Positions 31,560 to 32,340 of a DNA stretch of 32,340 bases are shown here, in pieces (the stretch's first letter is position 1; the number at the start of each line of letters is the position of its first letter). The position numbers were made by a program, and so were the translations under genes. The notes under the pieces were generated by a model, which did no database searches, had not been told where the DNA came from, and worked only from the letters and a program-made list of their open reading frames with translations. Source of the DNA: Myxococcales bacterium (GTDB lineage: Bacteria; Myxococcota_A; Polyangia; GCA-2747355). The stretch covers positions 1 through 32,340 of the forward strand of contig JAGQIK010000473.1 of the NCBI GenBank assembly GCA_020431405.1, read 5' to 3'.

Positions 31560-32340
31560 TCAACGGCGCGTGCGGGCCATCTCGGCGGCCAGCGAGGCAA
31601 ACGCCTTGGCGTCGGGCTTGTCGAAGCCCGAAAAGCGCAGCGTGTCGCTCAGCACCTTGCGCCCGAGCTCGCGCTGCACGTCAAATCCGAGCAGCGCCGC
31701 GCGGATGCGCCGCGCGACAGCGCGCGGCACGTGCGAGCCGGCGCAGAACACGCCGTGGGGGATCGGCTGCGAGATCTTGAGGATCCGCACGTTGGCGATG
31801 GGGATGTGCTGGCGTCGCGCGCTGACGTAGGCGCCCGAGGTCACCGCCGCGACGTCACAGCGCGCCGCCAGCAGGTCGCGCAGCGCGCGGTAGTGGTTGC
31901 CAGAAAACTGCACCGAGCCGAAGAAGCGGTCGGGATCGAAGCCGGCCGCGCGCACCATCACGCGCGGCATCAGATAGCCGCTGGTCGATGTGCTGTCGAC
32001 GTAGCAGATGCGCTTTCCACGCACGTCGCCGATGCGCTCGGCCTTCGACTCGCGCGGCACCACCAGGTAGCTCTCGTAGGTCTTGCTGCTCTCGGTGACG
32101 GCCGTGGCGAGCGGCTGGATCTTGGGATCGCGCTGCTGCGTGAGCAGAAACGGATAGGCGGTCAAATCGGCGACATCCACCTGCCCTTTGACCAGCGCGT
32201 CCATCATCTGCGTGTAGCTGTCGCTGACCACCAGCTCGAAGCGACGATGCACGCGGCGCTCGAGGTAGGCCAAAAGCGGCGCGATCGAGCGCTGCAGCAC
32301 GGCGCGCGGAAGGTAGGGCGTGACGCCGATCTTGATCGCC
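31560..32340 (-). CDS. PhnD-like phosphate/phosphonate-type substrate-binding protein; 5' partial
   Basis: At least 260 residues; the frame continues through the right edge, so the start and any signal peptide are missing. The first visible residues IKIGVTPYLPRAVLQRSIAP and the segment VVSDSYTQMMDALVKGQVDVADLTAYPFLL are characteristic of PhnD-type periplasmic binding proteins; KTYESYLVVPRES, GKRICYVDSTSTSGYLMPRVM and CDVAAVTSGAYVS complete the two-lobe pattern. Such proteins serve ABC importers for oxyanions, phosphonates or small organic ligands, or act as sensors. No transporter permease is inside the window, so the ligand is open. It ends 49 nt before the 276-residue gene. Confidence 0.88.
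   Translation of the reverse strand, partial: AIKIGVTPYLPRAVLQRSIAPLLAYLERRVHRRFELVVSDSYTQMMDALVKGQVDVADLTAYPFLLTQQRDPKIQPLATAVTESSKTYESYLVVPRESKAERIGDVRGKRICYVDSTSTSGYLMPRVMVRAAGFDPDRFFGSVQFSGNHYRALRDLLAARCDVAAVTSGAYVSARRQHIPIANVRILKISQPIPHGVFCAGSHVPRAVARRIRAALLGFDVQRELGRKVLSDTLRFSGFDKPDAKAFASLAAEMARTRR

Overview
The window is GC-rich DNA with a strong G/C bias at third codon positions, and it looks like a myxobacterium or other Myxococcota (former Deltaproteobacteria). The reasons are a eukaryotic-type Ser/Thr kinase carrying two copies of the AgmX/PglI-type C-terminal domain typical of that group, many lipoproteins with Asp/Gly/Ser-rich linkers, and secreted peptidases and glycosidases. 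The taxonomic call is inference. No rRNA, tRNA, insertion sequence, CRISPR array or phage gene was seen.

Layout: (1) 1-3696, a RiPP locus. It holds the C-terminus of a CCG-type lanthipeptide synthetase, a convergent precursor with an NHLP-type leader and GG site, and a divergent pair encoding a 2-oxoglutarate hydroxylase-like protein and a metallo-beta-lactamase-fold protein whose N-terminal part resembles a PqqD-like recognition domain. (2) 3697-8278, minus strand: speD, a large membrane Ser/Thr kinase, and a beta-helix lipoprotein whose start lies 2 nt after the kinase stop. (3) 8278-15164: a secreted protein of unknown function followed by a good intrinsic terminator, an M28 peptidase lipoprotein, an S9 prolyl-oligopeptidase-type lipoprotein and an O-methyltransferase. 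(4) 15165-19611: a PQQ-type beta-propeller lipoprotein and a divergent GH79-like glycosidase, bounded on both sides by convergent junctions that contain long GGCCTC-rich inverted repeats. (5) 19612-23134, minus strand: a complete bacillithiol operon, bshC-bshB1-bshA. (6) 23302-28510, plus strand: a tight four-gene unit of a DUF2911 protein, a secreted PIG-L deacetylase, a 49-residue membrane protein and a sodium:solute symporter. (7) 28507-32340, minus strand: a small lipoprotein, DNA polymerase IV, an unrecognised 276-residue protein and a PhnD-like binding protein that runs off the right edge.

Functional links: the RiPP genes plausibly act together, with the leader peptide, the LanM and one or two tailoring enzymes all present. 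The bsh genes form the full three-step route to bacillithiol (GlcNAc-malate synthesis, deacetylation, cysteine addition). The adjacent divergent unit also carries a PIG-L deacetylase, this one exported, beside a symporter, which suggests hydrolysis of an N-acetylated compound outside the cytoplasm followed by uptake. The most unusual items are the RiPP cluster, with its one-cysteine core and HxD-type hydroxylase, and the cloverleaf-like inverted repeats at two convergent gene junctions.
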